Shown in pieces: positions 16,317 through 24,822 of a stretch of 64,000 nt of DNA. The stretch spans positions 496,001-560,000 of the forward strand of contig NZ_CP129013.1 of NCBI RefSeq assembly GCF_020524035.2, read 5' to 3'. Below the pieces are notes generated by a model. That model searched no databases. It had not been told where the DNA came from and worked only from the letters and a program-made list of their open reading frames with translations. Source of the stretch: Bacillus carboniphilus. GTDB lineage: Bacteria > Bacillota > Bacilli > Bacillales > JAIVKR01. How positions within the stretch are numbered: position 1 is the first letter of the stretch; each line of letters opens with the position of its first letter. The translations under genes were made by a program, and so were the position numbers.

Positions 16317-18068
16317 TTGTATTTCATCTAATGGACTACTATAGAGTTGAACGTTCTCATTTTTATAGTAAAACAGCACAAGAGTTTCTTGCAACTTGAT
16401 TTCTTTCTTTTTTAAATAATGCTCTAAATCAAATGTAAACGTTTCGATTCTTGTATGTTTAAATAAATCCTTTTCTAATAATGGCTGTTTTGAGAAGTTC
16501 CCTCCAATTGTTTCAGGAGTTTGCAGGATTACTTTATAAATTTGCTTTTGCTCTTCTTTTGTCAACGTATTGCCTTTCCACCATGACTTTCTAGGTCGAT
16601 GCTTTTGTAATCGTAAGTAGTCATAGGTCAGTAAATCTTTCGTTAATTGTGCGCTCTGTTTGCTTGATGAAGCTTTGATAAACTCATATAAACGATAAAA
16701 AAGATCTTCTAACTGATGGCCAATCCTGCTCCAATCATGTACCTCCCAGTACGAACCGAATTGTTGGAAAAAATCAAAAGGCGTGTCGAACAATTCACAT
16801 ACAATAAATTCAATCGTTTCATCCATTCGATGATCATTCCAATACTTTTCTAATACGTCTTCTACTTGTTTAATTTTAATAATATCGTCAAAGGATAGAA
16901 CATTGTTTCCTAAAATTTCATAAGGAGGGGTGTCCATAAAAATATATTGATGTTTGTCTGCACTTAGTCTCAATCCAGTGCCTCTTAACATTTTTAAAAA
17001 ACCTAATTGTAATTCTTCGGGTCTTAAGGCAAAGACATCGTTAAACGTTTGACGGAATGAATGGTAATCTTCTTCTGGTAATCCAGCAATAAGATCTAGG
17101 TGTTGATCAATCTTTCCACCTTCTTTAACCATGCTTACTGTACGGGTTAATTTGTTGAAATTTTGTTTTCTCTTCACTAGTTCATTGGTTTCATCATTGG
17201 TAGACTGCACACCAATTTCGAAACGGAATAGTCCTTCAGGGGCATTCTCATTTAGAAATTGGATGACTTCTGGTCTCATAATGTCTGCCGTTATTTCAAA
17301 CTGAAAAACGGTTCCAGGAATATGTTCATCAATTAAAAATTGAAACATCTCTAAAGCATAACTTCGACTAATGTTAAAGGTTCGGTCGACAAATTTAATT
17401 GTTTTAGCACCATTTCTCATTAAATGTCGAATGTCTTCTTTTATTTTCTCCCTATCAAAATACCGAACACCCACTTCTATAGAAGACAAACAAAATTGAC
17501 AGCTAAAGGGACAACCCCTACTTGTTTCAATATACGTTACCCTTTTTGATAAATGAGGAAGGTCTTCTTTAAAGTTAAAAGGAGAAGGCAAAGTTTTTAA
17601 ATCAATCTTATTTCTTTGTGGGTTCATAATAATTTTGCCATCATCTCGGTAGGCTAAACCACTAACTTCTTCAATCGAACTTTTATCGTTGATAGCTTGC
17701 AAAAATTGCTTGAACGTTGCTTCTCCTTCGCCTATTGAAATAAAGTCAATTTCCGGTACAGTTTCCATCCAGTGCTTAGTATCATAAGTGACTTCTGGTC
17801 CGCCAACTATAATAACCAATTGTGGGTCGATTTTTTTAAGCATTTTGATAACTTCAATGGATTCTTTAATATTCCATATATAACAACTGAATCCGATTAC
17901 TTCAGGTTGCCTTTTATATAGATCTGTCACTATATTCATAATCGGATCTTTAATGGTATATTCTGTTATTGAAACATTAAATTCTTCTGAGGCATAAGCT
18001 TTTAAATAACGGATAGCTAAGTTTGTATGAATGTATTTTGCATTCAACGAGGTTAATACAGTATGCAT
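16299..18068 (-). CDS. B12-binding radical SAM protein (DUF4080)
   Basis: About 589 residues: an N-terminal cobalamin-binding Rossmann domain (residues about 1-130, with GGPEVTYD), a radical-SAM core starting ETSRGCPFSCQFCLSS (CxxxCxxC, about residue 185), and a long C-terminal DUF4080-like region. The family reads like anaerobic magnesium-protoporphyrin cyclase relatives and is common in Bacillus and clostridia; the substrate is unknown. ATG 18068 is chosen over a GTG four codons earlier. It stands alone with its own terminator. Confidence 0.88.
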   Translation of the reverse strand: MHTVLTSLNAKYIHTNLAIRYLKAYASEEFNVSITEYTIKDPIMNIVTDLYKRQPEVIGFSCYIWNIKESIEVIKMLKKIDPQLVIIVGGPEVTYDTKHWMETVPEIDFISIGEGEATFKQFLQAINDKSSIEEVSGLAYRDDGKIIMNPQRNKIDLKTLPSPFNFKEDLPHLSKRVTYIETSRGCPFSCQFCLSSIEVGVRYFDREKIKEDIRHLMRNGAKTIKFVDRTFNISRSYALEMFQFLIDEHIPGTVFQFEITADIMRPEVIQFLNENAPEGLFRFEIGVQSTNDETNELVKRKQNFNKLTRTVSMVKEGGKIDQHLDLIAGLPEEDYHSFRQTFNDVFALRPEELQLGFLKMLRGTGLRLSADKHQYIFMDTPPYEILGNNVLSFDDIIKIKQVEDVLEKYWNDHRMDETIEFIVCELFDTPFDFFQQFGSYWEVHDWSRIGHQLEDLFYRLYEFIKASSSKQSAQLTKDLLTYDYLRLQKHRPRKSWWKGNTLTKEEQKQIYKVILQTPETIGGNFSKQPLLEKDLFKHTRIETFTFDLEHYLKKKEIKLQETLVLFYYKNENVQLYSSPLDEIQKKTRS

Positions 18069-18287
18069 AATGATTTCCACTCTTTCTATATTTCTTTCAA
18101 TTCATTATACGCGAATTTACTTTAAAAATAAAAGGAGCATGAATGGTTGAAAAAATTGAAAGATACTGTATGATGATTCAGTTTAATAAAGGATTCTGGT
18201 TGACTTTGTAGAACTTTATACAATAAACACCAAATTTAAATTAAATAATCATATAGATTTTTTGTTACATTTTAAGGGGTGAAATAT

Positions 18288-20510
18288 ATGGATCCTAACA
18301 TAGGGATTGAAGAGAAATGGAGAATAAAATATGAAATGGCTAAACAGGAACTCGATCAATTAAAACAAGAGTACTCCGTGAAACAGTTTGAGCTTGATCA
18401 TAAAAATTTTATGCTAGAGCAAGTGTTAGATGCCATGATTGTTTTTGATCAATCTTTTCATTTTGTTGATGTAAATGATATAACATGTAAACTGTTTGAA
18501 CTAACTAAAGAGACGCTTTTAAGAAAGAATCTAAAAGATTTTCTTGAAAAGAAAGACTTAGAAAAGTTATCTTTTAAAAAGCAAAAGTTCTTACAGAGAG
18601 GGTACTTAAAGGGAGAGTTAACGATCCATCTGTTAGATGGTACTTATAAATATGTAGAATATACGATAAAAAGGGATACATACAGTCATTATTACATAGC
18701 TATTGGACGAGACATAACATCGAAAAAACAATTAGAATCCGAGAAAAACATGAGTGAGGAACTTTTTCATGAGTTGTTTCATCATGCAATTGACGGAATG
18801 ATTGTCTTTGATGAGATGGGGAAATGTATAGATGCAAACCCCTCATTTTGTAAATTAGCAGGTTTATCTAAAAATGAGTTAGCATATAGGGATTTTAGGA
18901 TATTTATTGAAAAAAATCAGAAGGAACGTATTCGTAGCATAAACAAGTCCTTGTTAGAAACTGGAAAGGCGAGAGGGGAAATTCGAGTTGTCTTCACTAA
19001 AAACGAAATAAAATATGTTGAATTCACGGTTAATTCTATAGGTTTTAATGGTTTTTACGTAGCCATCGTTAGAGACATAACAGAAAAAAGAAAGATGGAA
19101 AAAAGATTATTTGATAGTGAACAAAGGTTCAGAAATATTTTTGAGAACGCAGTGGACGCAATTTTACTTCTAAATAATAATGGGCAAGTAATTCGTGCAA
19201 ATAAAGCGGCTTCTAAAATGTTTGAAATTTCTAGGGATAAACTAGTAAAAAGCAAGGTTTTTGAATTTATTGATAAACGTGATCCAGAACTGCGTCATAT
19301 TTTAAAGAAATACTTACGAACAGGTACCTTACGTGAGGAGCTATTATTTAGTATGCCAAATGGACAAATGAAACAACTGGAGTTCACCGCTAAACGAGAT
19401 TACATAACAGGTCAACACTTAACTATTTTTAGAAATGTTAGTGAGCGAAACATGATGGAAAAAGAGTTGAGGGAAAGTGAACAGAAGTTTAGGAAAATCT
19501 TTGATGGTGCTATGGACGGAATCATATTGTTTAATGATGAGTTTTATGTAATTGATGGGAATCTTGCTGCTTCAAAAATATTAGAAGTACCGTTAAATAA
19601 ATCAAAGAATCAGCGTATTTTTGAGCTTATTTCTGATATTAATACCGAAGTTGTTGGACCTGATAAAAATTGTATATTTTGTGAACAAGATGAGTTTTCA
19701 GAAGAGTTTTCTACTACTTTACTAAACGGCACAGAGAAAATTATTGAGTGGTCTTTAAGAAGAGGCATTTTAGAAAACTTAAATATTGTTATCTTTAGAG
19801 ATAAAACCGAGAGAAAAGAGATGGAGGAGCGACTTCGGAAATCAGATACTTTAAATGTTGTAGGAGAGCTTGCTGCAGGAATAGCACATGAAATTAGAAA
19901 TCCAATGACTGCTTTGAAAGGGTTTATTCAACTTTTAAAAGGTAGTTTAGAAAATGATTATAGTATGTATTTTAATATTATCTCTTCAGAATTAAACAGA
20001 ATTGAGACTATTATAACGGAGTTTTTAATCTTAGCAAAACCACAGGCTGTCAGGTTTCAGAAAGAAAATATTGTTAAAATAATGAAGGAAACGATAGAAT
20101 TATTAAGTCCTCAAGCCATTTTAGTTAATGTTCAAATTCAATTAAGCTATGATGATCAACTGCCTAATATATATTGTGAAGCGAATCAATTAAAACAAGT
20201 CTTTATCAATATTATTAAAAATGCAATTGAAGTAATGGAAGATGGAGGGGAAATTCAAGTTCGTATAAAGAATAAAGGGAAGAATATGATTCAACTATTT
20301 ATTAAAGATGAAGGAACGGGAATACCAAAGGATAAAATTAAACGATTAGGCGAGCCCTTTTATACAACAAAGGAAAGAGGAACTGGCTTAGGTCTGATGG
20401 TCAGCTATAAAATAATCGAAGAGCATGAAGGTACGGTAAGAGTCTGGAGTAAAGAAGGGGAAGGGACTACTTTTTCCATTTCACTACCAACTAAGCACCA
20501 GAACATTTGA
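18288..20510 (+). CDS. Soluble sensor histidine kinase with four PAS domains (sporulation-kinase type)
   Basis: About 740 residues, no membrane segment. An N-terminal coiled-coil-like stretch is followed by four PAS domains (about 40-150, 160-270, 280-390, 400-515), each beginning with a pattern like DAMIVFD or DGMIVFDEMG. Then comes the dimerisation and phosphoacceptor motif GIAHEIRNPMTALKGF (His about 534) and an ATPase domain with NIIKNAIEV, DEGTGIP and GTGLGLMVSYKI. The layout is that of KinA/KinE-like phosphorelay kinases that feed phosphate to Spo0F. No response regulator is adjacent, as usual for this class. ATG 18288 follows AAGGGGTG. Confidence 0.9.
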   Translation: MDPNIGIEEKWRIKYEMAKQELDQLKQEYSVKQFELDHKNFMLEQVLDAMIVFDQSFHFVDVNDITCKLFELTKETLLRKNLKDFLEKKDLEKLSFKKQKFLQRGYLKGELTIHLLDGTYKYVEYTIKRDTYSHYYIAIGRDITSKKQLESEKNMSEELFHELFHHAIDGMIVFDEMGKCIDANPSFCKLAGLSKNELAYRDFRIFIEKNQKERIRSINKSLLETGKARGEIRVVFTKNEIKYVEFTVNSIGFNGFYVAIVRDITEKRKMEKRLFDSEQRFRNIFENAVDAILLLNNNGQVIRANKAASKMFEISRDKLVKSKVFEFIDKRDPELRHILKKYLRTGTLREELLFSMPNGQMKQLEFTAKRDYITGQHLTIFRNVSERNMMEKELRESEQKFRKIFDGAMDGIILFNDEFYVIDGNLAASKILEVPLNKSKNQRIFELISDINTEVVGPDKNCIFCEQDEFSEEFSTTLLNGTEKIIEWSLRRGILENLNIVIFRDKTERKEMEERLRKSDTLNVVGELAAGIAHEIRNPMTALKGFIQLLKGSLENDYSMYFNIISSELNRIETIITEFLILAKPQAVRFQKENIVKIMKETIELLSPQAILVNVQIQLSYDDQLPNIYCEANQLKQVFINIIKNAIEVMEDGGEIQVRIKNKGKNMIQLFIKDEGTGIPKDKIKRLGEPFYTTKERGTGLGLMVSYKIIEEHEGTVRVWSKEGEGTTFSISLPTKHQNI

Positions 20511-20702
20511 GATATGTTTGAATAGGACAAGTTAAACTAATCCTTGATATGGATAATTTCCAAGAAAGCTTGTATATCAATGTCTTTTCTTTGTAAGTAA
20601 TTAAGAAAACTCAAGCCAGTTACATACTTTCACTTTTTCATTCATTAATTCTCTTCCCTGTCATACAAATAAGATGAATCAGTTAAAAGGAGGCATCATG
20701 AG
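20511..20702. other. Intergenic region, nothing recognised
   Basis: AT-rich DNA with only weak inverted repeats (TTGATAT..ATATCAA around 20545-20580). An AAAGGAGG near 20687 belongs to the next frame. Confidence 0.5.
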
Positions 20703-21014
20703 ATGACATATGAGGAAAGAAAAAGAATATCAACGTGTGATTGTTGCGTAGAGGGGCTAGAGAGAATTATCCGCAATAGCTTTAGACAAGGGGATACCAT
20801 CGGTGTAACGTTTTTTTAACCAGACACAAGGAGCAGCAAGTATTTTGTTGGGGAATTTGTAAATGTATGTGATAAGGTATTAATTGTCGATGATTTACTA
20901 GTGGAAAATACAAGAAGCTTTCTTCCTTTATGTGATATTGAAAGCGTTGAAAAAGGGATTGTCTTAGATGAAATTCCTCCTGAACCATTGGTGATCCAAA
21001 ATTCCAAAAAGTAG
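20703..21014 (+). pseudogene. Small cysteine-containing protein with an in-frame TAA, unknown function
   Basis: ATG 20703 follows AAAGGAGG at an acceptable distance. The frame reads MTYEERKRISTCDCCVEG and reaches a TAA (20817-20819) immediately after a T7 run, then stays open in the same frame to 21014 (KYFVGEFVNVCDKVLIVDDL and on, ending in NSKK). The two halves look like one protein of about 103 residues. Single-base deletion or insertion at the T run does not extend the frame usefully, so this is a nonsense change or two compensating indels. The C-x-C-C motif and the setting suggest a coat-type protein, which is a guess. Confidence 0.55.
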
Positions 21015-21045
21015 TTGTGTATACGTATACCATTAATAGTACGAT

Positions 21046-21081
21046 AAAAATCCTTTTTCTTTATTGAGAAAGGGTTTTTTT
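21046..21081 (+). terminator. Terminator
   Basis: AAATCCTTTTTCT and AGAAAGGGTTTTTTT form a stem over a short loop with a T tract, downstream of the interrupted small gene. Confidence 0.7.
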
Positions 21082-21166
21082 ATGGTGACTTGTCACAATG
21101 TTTCCTTAAATACATATTATTTATTAAGAGAAAAATACTTGACTGAAGGAAAGAGGTGTGTGCCAA

Positions 21167-21310
21167 GTGAATAAAATTCAGAAAAAAATGTTTATGTATA
21201 CGATGTTTCTTGAAAAAACAAATATTATTACGGAAAATCAGGCGAAAGAGTTAAAAAAGATAGCTTTAAGAGGTTGTTCAAAAAGCCCTAAAAAAATGTC
21301 GGTTGAATAA
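21167..21310 (+). pseudogene. Small ORF truncated by a MITE insertion
   Basis: GTG 21167 follows AGAGGTG. The frame encodes NKIQKKMFMYTMFLEKTN and then about 15 more native residues before it runs into the inverted end of a MITE at 21270, where the last dozen or so codons and the stop (21308) belong to the element. The original 3' end is not recognisable beyond the element. No family recognised. Confidence 0.5.
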
Positions 21311-21586
21311 CTTTGTTGGTTTGCTTTTCCGCTCCTCAGGCGCACACGAGGTGCTAGCGCAGGCGTTAACTCGCGCGACGTGGTTGTTCTTAGCCTGTGA
21401 TCCTTAAGCAGACCGCCTCGTTCTTGTCTAGCTTCAGCCCTTACATCCTCGAGGTCATAAGTCAAACATTTAGTGAAGGTAAAGAACACCTTCACGTTAT
21501 GTTCGCCTTATGCTGGTCGGATGTGAGCAAAGGGCTTCAGCTTTTCTATTCAGCGTCCTTTTTTTCCCTACTTTTAGAACACACAC
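21270..21586. mobile_element. MITE family A, copy 1 (TTTAA target duplication)
   Basis: A non-coding element of 317 bp. The left end is GAGGTTGTTCAAAAAGC; the right end read inward is GTGTGTGTTCTAAAAGTAG. The 5-bp TTTAA occurs directly outside both ends (21265-21269 and 21587-21591). Internal segments such as TGCTAGCGCAGGCGTT and CTCGTTCTTGTCTAGC are shared with the other copies. No transposase frame. It cuts off a small ORF. Confidence 0.85.
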
Positions 21587-21702
21587 TTTAAACAAGAGTT
21601 CATAAAGAATGAGACTAATTTTGAAAAATTGAGGCAACCGCATAAGCACGTATACTTACATTCACATATAGTGAAGTATATTAGAGTAAAGGAGGTTAAT
21701 GA

Positions 21703-22089
21703 ATGGCTAGTATTGTTTTTACAAGTGGCAACATTTTAAATAACTCCTTTTTTGGTCCAACCAATAGTGTTTTAATTCGCAACACTGATCCCAATAATGC
21801 TGCTACCGTATCTTATCGATTGTATGATGTAACCACATCACCGCAAACCTTAGTAAATCAACAGATTTTTAGTGTGTCAGTCAATACAACTGAGGAAGTT
21901 ATATTCGATCCAACCTCATTAACAGAATTCGCAATAGATCTTCGAGTAGATATGAATAATCGTTCCGAAAGTATTATGGCTACAGCTGTACAACCTACGT
22001 TTACACTGTTTGATGGTGATGGGAATATTGTTCAGTTTGAACGTTTCTTTGTTTCTAGGCCAAGAAGGACTGTAACGATCAGCCTTTAG
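21703..22089 (+). CDS. Small beta-rich protein, tandem paralog 1
   Basis: 128 residues, one of three tandem paralogs. Shared blocks are a VF(T/C)(S/G)G start, (I/V)RNTDPxxAATVxxR, SLTEFAIDLRVDM, ATAVQPTFTL and a closing QFERFFVSRPRR segment. Alternating hydrophobic residues and the absence of long helices suggest an all-beta fold. No signal peptide, no cysteine pairs, no family recognised. AAAGGAGG precedes the ATG. The position beside ATP-grasp and Mur-ligase-like genes makes it a candidate spore-surface or acceptor protein (inference). Confidence 0.75.
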   Translation: MASIVFTSGNILNNSFFGPTNSVLIRNTDPNNAATVSYRLYDVTTSPQTLVNQQIFSVSVNTTEEVIFDPTSLTEFAIDLRVDMNNRSESIMATAVQPTFTLFDGDGNIVQFERFFVSRPRRTVTISL

Positions 22090-22121
22090 ATAAGTAAATC
22101 TAAAATAAAGGAGGCGAGAAA

Positions 22122-22532
22122 ATGCCAAGTGTTGTTTTTTGTAGTGGGCCTTTTGCAAACCCATCTCTACAGATTCAATCGGTTGAAGTCATTGTTCGAA
22201 ATACTAGTACTACTGAAGCGGTTACTGCAACCGTGCGACTTTTTGATGAGTCGGTTCAGCCAGAAACCCTAAGTTCATCTACAGTCGTAAATGTTCCTGC
22301 TAGCTTAGGAGCAAATCAGGCTGGGACTGGTTCTACAACATTAGATGTTTCAACTTTAACGAAATTTGCCATCGATATTCGTGTGGATGCCGCGACATTA
22401 ACACAAAATGTCATCGCAACGGCTGTACAGCCAGGACTTACATTACTCGATTCAAGCGATGAATTTATTCAGTATGAGCGCAACTTTGTTTGTCGACCAA
22501 GACGGAAAATTTTAATTGATTTTGGAGATTAA
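22122..22532 (+). CDS. Small beta-rich protein, tandem paralog 2
   Basis: 136 residues. Same pattern as its neighbours: MPSVVFCSGPFANPS, EVIVRNTSTTEAVTATVRLF, LTKFAIDIRVDA, IATAVQPGLTLLD and NFVCRPRRKILIDFGD. It has a six-residue longer middle loop than paralog 1 and cysteines near both ends, shared with paralog 3. AAAGGAGG precedes the ATG, 32 bases after paralog 1, so the genes are probably cotranscribed. Confidence 0.75.
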   Translation: MPSVVFCSGPFANPSLQIQSVEVIVRNTSTTEAVTATVRLFDESVQPETLSSSTVVNVPASLGANQAGTGSTTLDVSTLTKFAIDIRVDAATLTQNVIATAVQPGLTLLDSSDEFIQYERNFVCRPRRKILIDFGD

Positions 22533-22618
22533 ATTCAATAGGCAAACAATATATAGAGTTATCAAAAAAAATACTATTCGTTTTTTAAACTTTACTTTTA
22601 AGAAGGGAGGATTCTATT

Positions 22619-23023
22619 ATGGCACGTGTTGTGTTTTGTGGGGGACCCATTCCAAATCCAAGTAATAACTTTGACGAAATAGATGTACTTGTTCGAAATA
22701 CTGATCCTGCTCAAAGTGCTACGGTTGTTGTCCGTTTTTATGATTTAGGAGTCGCGAATAATACAGTCGAAACATTAGTTGCTAGTCAATCTTCAACGAT
22801 TACACCTCAAAATAGTGATTCTTATCAATTTACAAATCCAATGAGCTTAACAAATTTTGCAGTTGATGTGCGTGTAGACATGAATCGATCTGAAGAAGTC
22901 ATTGCAACGGCAGTAATGCCTTCGTTTACGCTACTTTCTTCAGGGGATACAGTATTTGAACAATTTGATCGTCAATTTATTTGCCGCCCTCGTGGACAGT
23001 TAGAAGTTGATTTTGGTTCTTAA
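22619..23023 (+). CDS. Small beta-rich protein, tandem paralog 3
   Basis: 134 residues, closest to paralog 2 (VVFCGGPIPNPS, VLVRNTDPAQSATVVVRF, LTNFAVDVRVDM, FICRPRGQLEVDFGS). GAAGGGAGG precedes the ATG. The conserved Cys at residue 6 and the Cys before RPR could bond if the protein acts outside the cytoplasm. The tandem array, lack of signal peptide and neighbours are compatible with a spore coat or exosporium role; nothing in the sequence proves it. Confidence 0.75.
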   Translation: MARVVFCGGPIPNPSNNFDEIDVLVRNTDPAQSATVVVRFYDLGVANNTVETLVASQSSTITPQNSDSYQFTNPMSLTNFAVDVRVDMNRSEEVIATAVMPSFTLLSSGDTVFEQFDRQFICRPRGQLEVDFGS

Positions 23024-23033
23024 TAAAGAAATA

Positions 23034-23068
23034 CAAACCGCAGGCTAGAAATTAGTCTGCGGTTTCAT
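23034..23068 (+). terminator. Terminator after the three-paralog cluster
   Basis: AAACCGCAG and CTGCGGTTT with an inner GCTAGAAATTAG part. Only a short T tract follows, so it may be a modest terminator. Confidence 0.6.
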
Positions 23069-23101
23069 CATTTGTGAATATTGTAAACAAGAGGTGGGTT
23101 T

Positions 23102-23236
23102 ATGGTGAAAGATGATATAGGGAGAAAGAGGGTTTATTTTCTATTAGAGGTTGTTCAAAAAGTCCTACGATGGCCTGGATGGCCTAGCATCATCGTTAGC
23201 CACAGGACGTGGCGGTATTTAGTTGACGTTCCTTAA
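23102..23236 (+). pseudogene. Possible small ORF cut by a MITE
   Basis: ATG 23102 after AGAGGTGGG encodes MVKDDIGRKRVYFLL and then runs straight into the left end of MITE copy 2 at 23147; the remaining thirty or so codons belong to the element. Too little native sequence remains to identify it, and it may not be a gene. Confidence 0.3.
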
Positions 23237-23289
23237 GTTCACCGCCTCGTTCTTCAGCGTCCTTTTTTCCCTACTTTTTGAACACGCAC
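23147..23289. mobile_element. MITE family A, copy 2 (TATTA/TATAA target duplication)
   Basis: The shortest copy, 143 bp. The left end is GAGGTTGTTCAAAAAGTC; the right end read inward is GTGCGTGTTCAAAAAGTAG. Flanks are TATTA (23142-23146) and TATAA (23290-23294), a 4/5 match. It contains the hairpin module GCCACAGGACGTGGC and an internal deletion relative to the longer copies. Confidence 0.85.
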
Positions 23290-23481
23290 TATAATAAGTT
23301 CTGGAATTAAAGATATTTGCCTTTGTGCAATTAAAATTCGAGCTTGAGCAATAGTGATTCTTTGAGTAAGCTCTAAGAATCGTTGACTCACGTCATTTCC
23401 AAATAAAACTAAATTTTGATTGTGTGCGGTTGTGAGAATTCCTCGTACTTCTTGCAAAAATTCATACTCATTTGTGTCCAA
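23254..23481 (-). CDS. Small protein of unknown function with MITE-derived C-terminus
   Basis: Seventy-five residues starting MDTNEYEFLQEVRGILTT after AGGAGGAATCACC. It is largely helical in appearance, with ITIAQARILIAQRQISLIP near the end. The last dozen codons and the stop lie inside MITE copy 2, so the native C-terminus has been replaced. The gene otherwise looks intact. Unknown family; I suspect a spore-associated small protein from its neighbours only. Confidence 0.6.
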   Translation of the reverse strand: MDTNEYEFLQEVRGILTTAHNQNLVLFGNDVSQRFLELTQRITIAQARILIAQRQISLIPELIIVRVQKVGKKGR

Positions 23482-23596
23482 GGTGATTCCTCCTTTCTCT
23501 ATTAATTATTATATTATATGAAAGGAAAAGGAAATGTTCTCTAGGTATGTTCATTGTTTTTTGTCCATATACCTTAAGAGAAGGGATGGATGGCGA

Positions 23597-24778
23597 ATGG
23601 ATGCAGTGGTGTTTATAGGAATAAACGAACCCAGTAGACAAGCATGGAAAGAAGCTAACTTAATGGGCTATTATACGTTTATACTGTCTGACAAATACAT
23701 AATTACTCGGCAGCGATATTTAAATCAATTCAAATGTGTTGATGTGAAAGATGAGAGTCAAATTAATGTTGCCTTATTCGAGATTCTACAGGTAGGGTTT
23801 ACAATAAAAGCCATTGTGAGTCTATGTGAATCTACAATCATGATGGCTAGTAAATTACATCAAAAGTTTTGTCATTCTTTTTGGCCGGTTAAGCCTGTTT
23901 ATAAAATGTCCAATAAGTATGAAACGAGAGAATGTTTAAGAGAAACAAAATACAATATAGAATATCAAAAATTGATTAAAGAGAATGATGGATTGGATGT
24001 AATTATCGGTTTTCCTCTCATCTTAAAATCAATTTACTCGAAAGGCTCTAAATATGTTCGAAAAATATTAAACCATAATCAATTATTAAAAGAAAGCGAG
24101 ATTCTTTTTAAAGAAACGAGAGCAGAGGAATTACTAATTGAACAATTTGTGGAAGGAAGACAATTTTTAGTAGAGGTTATGGTATTTAATGGCTTTATTC
24201 AACTAGTGGCTATTTTCGAGCAAGAGGTCACTTATAATAGGAGGTTTATTGTAACTGGTTATGCCAGTATAAGTGAGAAAGCCGGAATATTTCAGATACT
24301 AAAAAATATAACAGAAACTATTGTTGACCGTTTTGGAATGAATTATGGTTCATGTCACCTTGAGTTGCGATATACGAAAAATGGATGGAAGCTTATTGAG
24401 ATCAATCCTAGAATATCTGGTGGGGAAGTGCATAATATGATTAAAGCAGCATATGGTTTTTCTTATGTGCGAGAGATCTTAAAAGTTCATTTGAATGAGA
24501 TGCCCAATTTACAAATGAAACATAATCAATTTGTCTATACTTTTTATTTTATTGCTAAAAGTGACGGTGTGATAAAGGAAATAAAAGGAGAACAAAAGGC
24601 ACGATGTTGTGAAGGGGTTGTAAATGTAACATTTAAAAATAAAGTAGGGGATTATGTAAGAGAGCCTTTAAGTATGGGGGATCGATTAGGGTATGTTATG
24701 GCGGTAGGTGCTGGCAGGTCAGAAGCGAAACAACGAGCGTTACTAGCGGCAAGCTTTATTACTATTGATATTTGTTAG
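23597..24778 (+). CDS. ATP-grasp ligase, carboxylate-amine type (set I)
   Basis: About 393 residues. The N-terminus DAVVFIGINEPSRQAW is a Rossmann-like pre-ATP-grasp fold. A central ATP-grasp domain carries PLILKSIYSKGSK (ATP-binding lysine), EQFVEGRQFLVEVMV, and the metal-binding end HLELRY...LIEINPRISGG. This is the BacD/carbamoyl-phosphate-synthetase-like branch, which joins a carboxylate to an amine through an acyl phosphate. ATG 23597 is preferred because the fold begins there. It is a paralog of the gene at 29757-30977. The fused YheCD-MurF gene follows 44 bases on, so they form an operon. Confidence 0.85.
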   Translation: MDAVVFIGINEPSRQAWKEANLMGYYTFILSDKYIITRQRYLNQFKCVDVKDESQINVALFEILQVGFTIKAIVSLCESTIMMASKLHQKFCHSFWPVKPVYKMSNKYETRECLRETKYNIEYQKLIKENDGLDVIIGFPLILKSIYSKGSKYVRKILNHNQLLKESEILFKETRAEELLIEQFVEGRQFLVEVMVFNGFIQLVAIFEQEVTYNRRFIVTGYASISEKAGIFQILKNITETIVDRFGMNYGSCHLELRYTKNGWKLIEINPRISGGEVHNMIKAAYGFSYVREILKVHLNEMPNLQMKHNQFVYTFYFIAKSDGVIKEIKGEQKARCCEGVVNVTFKNKVGDYVREPLSMGDRLGYVMAVGAGRSEAKQRALLAASFITIDIC

Positions 24779-24822
24779 TTCTATTATACATCTTGAGATA
24801 CATCTTAGAGGAGTGAGATGAG

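Noticed and set aside
21238-21591. Reading frames of 64-85 codons within and across MITE copy 1 on both strands
   Set aside because: They are made of repeat DNA, are not shared by the other copies in frame, and lack ribosome sites; I treat the element as non-coding.
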